Of a stretch of 7,567 bases of DNA, positions 6,522 to 7,567 are shown piece after piece. The notes beneath the pieces were generated by a model that worked only from the letters and a program-made list of their open reading frames with translations, did no database searches and was not told the origin of the DNA. This DNA comes from Sulfurovum sp. Its GTDB lineage: Bacteria > Campylobacterota > Campylobacteria > Campylobacterales > Sulfurovaceae. The position numbers and the translations under genes were made by a program. Location: positions 1-7,567 of the forward strand of contig JAPHUJ010000235.1 in the NCBI GenBank assembly GCA_026193735.1. Direction: 5' to 3'. Position 1 is the stretch's first letter. Every line of letters begins with the position of its first letter.

Positions 6522-6554
6522 TAAATATACAATAAATATACAACCAATTGTATA
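6522..6554. promoter_or_regulatory. Operator-like cluster upstream of nrtA: tandem 11-bp repeats and an 18-bp palindrome
   Basis: TAAATATACAA occurs twice in direct tandem (6522-6532 and 6533-6543), one helical turn apart. The second copy forms the left arm of TATACAACCAATTGTATA (6537-6554), a perfect inverted repeat with 7-bp arms and a 4-bp spacer. The site does not match TTGAT-N4-ATCAA, so a different regulator is suggested. GTAAATATACA (6521-6531) also occurs upstream of napA at 1517-1527 in the same orientation. AT-rich sequence raises the chance of coincidence. Confidence 0.5.
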
Positions 6555-6559
6555 CTTAT

Positions 6560-6584
6560 TAATCAATATCTTGATTATCATAAA
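6560..6584. promoter_or_regulatory. Weak Fnr-type box and adjoining palindrome in the nrtA-ilvE space
   Basis: TTGATTATCATAAA (6571-6584) matches TTGAT-N4-ATCAA at 9 of 10 positions. It would be centred about 72 bp upstream of the predicted nrtA transcript start, a distance used by class I activators. It overlaps a separate perfect inverted repeat, 6560-6577 (TAATCAA, 4-bp spacer, TTGATTA), whose half-sites face the opposite way. The shared TTGAT could belong to either. The site is between divergent genes and could serve nrtA, ilvE or neither. Confidence 0.35.
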
Positions 6585-6776
6585 TTTATTATCCAGAACA
6601 CAGTATCCATTTATCATAATGACTTCATATCAAAAAGATGTCTACCTGGTCTAAACTTCCCGACTAAAATGGATTAGGCATGATTAAGATTTAAATACAC
6701 CGATTATTAACCTCAATTTAGCTAAAATAATTCATTAATTTTGACTGCCTTTATGGCAGATCCTGGAGCAATCATA
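6585..6776. other. AT-rich leader and intergenic space before ilvE
   Basis: No gene, terminator or RNA structure of note was found in most of this stretch. TAAAAT (6723-6728) is a possible -10 for ilvE but lacks a matching -35. A small hairpin, CTGCC-TTTAT-GGCAG (6745-6759), lies in the presumed ilvE leader. GGAG (6765-6768) is 8 nt before the chosen ilvE start. Confidence 0.35.
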
Positions 6777-7567
6777 ATGAACAAAGCAAAATATATATGG
6801 ATGGATGGTGTACTCACTCCTTGGGATGATGCAAAGGTGCATGTACTTACACATACATTACACTACGGTAACGGAGCTATAGAAGGAACCAAAGCCTATA
6901 AAACAGTAGATGGACGATGTGCCATCTTTAAACTACATGAGCACACAAAAAGACTTCTTAACTCATCAAAAATGACACTGATGAATGTACCTTTTACACT
7001 TGAAGAACTCAACGCTGCACAAGTAAAACTCCTCCAAGAGAATGAGCTCTTTGATGGCGCTTACATCAGACCCCTTGTGTATCTTGGCTATGGCGTTATG
7101 GGTCTGTATCATAAAGACGCGCCTGTACAAGTTTCTATCTCAGCATGGGAATGGGGTGCATACCTTGGGGAAGAAGGCCTTAGAAAAGGTGTACGTGTAA
7201 AAATCTCATCTATGACAAGAACTCCCAACACATCAGGTATGGGAAAAGCCAAAGCAGTAGCAAACTATCTTAACTCTCAAATGGCAAAATACGAAGCTGT
7301 AGAAGCAGGTTACGATGAAGCACTGCTTAGAGACGATCAGGGATATATCGCGGAAGCATCCGGTGCAGCTTTCTTCATGGTTAGAGATGGTATACTGATC
7401 TCACCTCCTAGTGACAACACTCTAGAGTCTATCACGCAACAAACAGTGATAGACCTCGCTAAAGACATGGGTATAGAAGTTGTAAGACGCCGTGTCACTC
7501 GTGAAGAAGTGTATATCGCAGATGAAGCCTTCTTTACAGGAACAGCCGCAGAGGTTACCCCTATCCG
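6777..7567 (+). CDS. ilvE: Branched-chain amino acid aminotransferase IlvE (3' end outside window)
   Basis: Class IV PLP aminotransferase that interconverts Val/Leu/Ile and their 2-oxo acids using 2-oxoglutarate/glutamate, in the cytoplasm. The 263 visible residues cover most of a protein of about 305. WMDGVLTPWDDAKVHVLTH and LHYGNGAIEGTKAY form the N-terminal domain. Then come RPLVYLGYGVMG and WEWGAYLGEEG. The PLP lysine is Lys159 in GKAKAVANYLNSQ, and FFTGTAAEVTPI is the substrate-side loop at the right edge. The phosphate-side motif usually written EGxGEN(L/I)F reads EASGAAFF here, so the second Glu and the Asn are replaced. An in-frame ATG at 6753 would add eight residues but has no Shine-Dalgarno. 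GGAG 8 nt before 6777 and the MNKAKYIWMDG beginning, similar to Campylobacter IlvE, favour 6777. It is divergent from nrtA and functionally unrelated to the nitrate cluster. Confidence 0.95.
   Translation, partial: MNKAKYIWMDGVLTPWDDAKVHVLTHTLHYGNGAIEGTKAYKTVDGRCAIFKLHEHTKRLLNSSKMTLMNVPFTLEELNAAQVKLLQENELFDGAYIRPLVYLGYGVMGLYHKDAPVQVSISAWEWGAYLGEEGLRKGVRVKISSMTRTPNTSGMGKAKAVANYLNSQMAKYEAVEAGYDEALLRDDQGYIAEASGAAFFMVRDGILISPPSDNTLESITQQTVIDLAKDMGIEVVRRRVTREEVYIADEAFFTGTAAEVTPI

Noticed and set aside
6605..6674. ATCCATTT and AAATGGAT as a long-range inverted repeat
   Set aside because: The 8-bp arms are about 53 bp apart in AT-rich DNA, which is readily explained by chance.
6753..6776. Upstream in-frame ATG as the ilvE start
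   Set aside because: It has no Shine-Dalgarno and would add eight residues before the conserved beginning of the family.

Overview
The window looks like chromosome from a low-GC member of the Campylobacterota, most like the free-living sulfur-oxidising genera (Sulfurimonas/Sulfurovum type). The evidence is the AT-rich sequence, a Tat-exported NapA of the Campylobacterota type, an IlvE with the N-terminus and WEWGAYLG segment seen in that phylum, and short AT-rich intergenic spaces. The genus is an inference. No RNA gene, CRISPR array, transposase or phage gene was seen.

Six genes lie on the minus strand and read from right to left. They are nrtA (periplasmic nitrate-binding protein, 5083-6480), nrtB (permease, 4080-4895), an NrtC/NrtD-type ATPase (3289-4080), an unnamed sensor-like four-helix membrane protein (2414-3265), a Crp/Fnr-family regulator (1680-2345) and the N-terminal half of napA (periplasmic nitrate reductase, 1-1488, running off the left edge). 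On the right edge ilvE (branched-chain aminotransferase, from 6777) reads the other way and is cut off. The 296-bp divergent space 6481-6776 holds the presumed nrtA promoter.

The block reads as a nitrate module: capture and import (NrtABC), a candidate sensor, a transcription factor and the respiratory reductase. Regulation can be partly read from the DNA. The Crp/Fnr protein has the ETLSR recognition-helix signature associated with TTGAT half-sites. A perfect TTGAT-N4-ATCAA box lies over the predicted start of its own transcript, suggesting autorepression. A 9/10 box lies upstream of napA at an activating distance, and a weaker one lies far upstream of nrtA. The nrtA upstream region also carries a separate palindrome and tandem 11-bp repeats.

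The least explained part is the 187-bp gap between nrtA and nrtB. It holds a perfect 19-bp inverted repeat (extendable to about 28 positions), a second 12-bp palindrome sharing one arm with it, and a third hairpin next to the nrtB ribosome binding site. The loop of the large hairpin is complementary to that ribosome binding site. This could be an intercistronic switch or a small mobile repeat. The pairing of a cytoplasm-directed nitrate importer with a periplasmic nitrate reductase, and the orphan sensor-like membrane protein, are the other points of interest.
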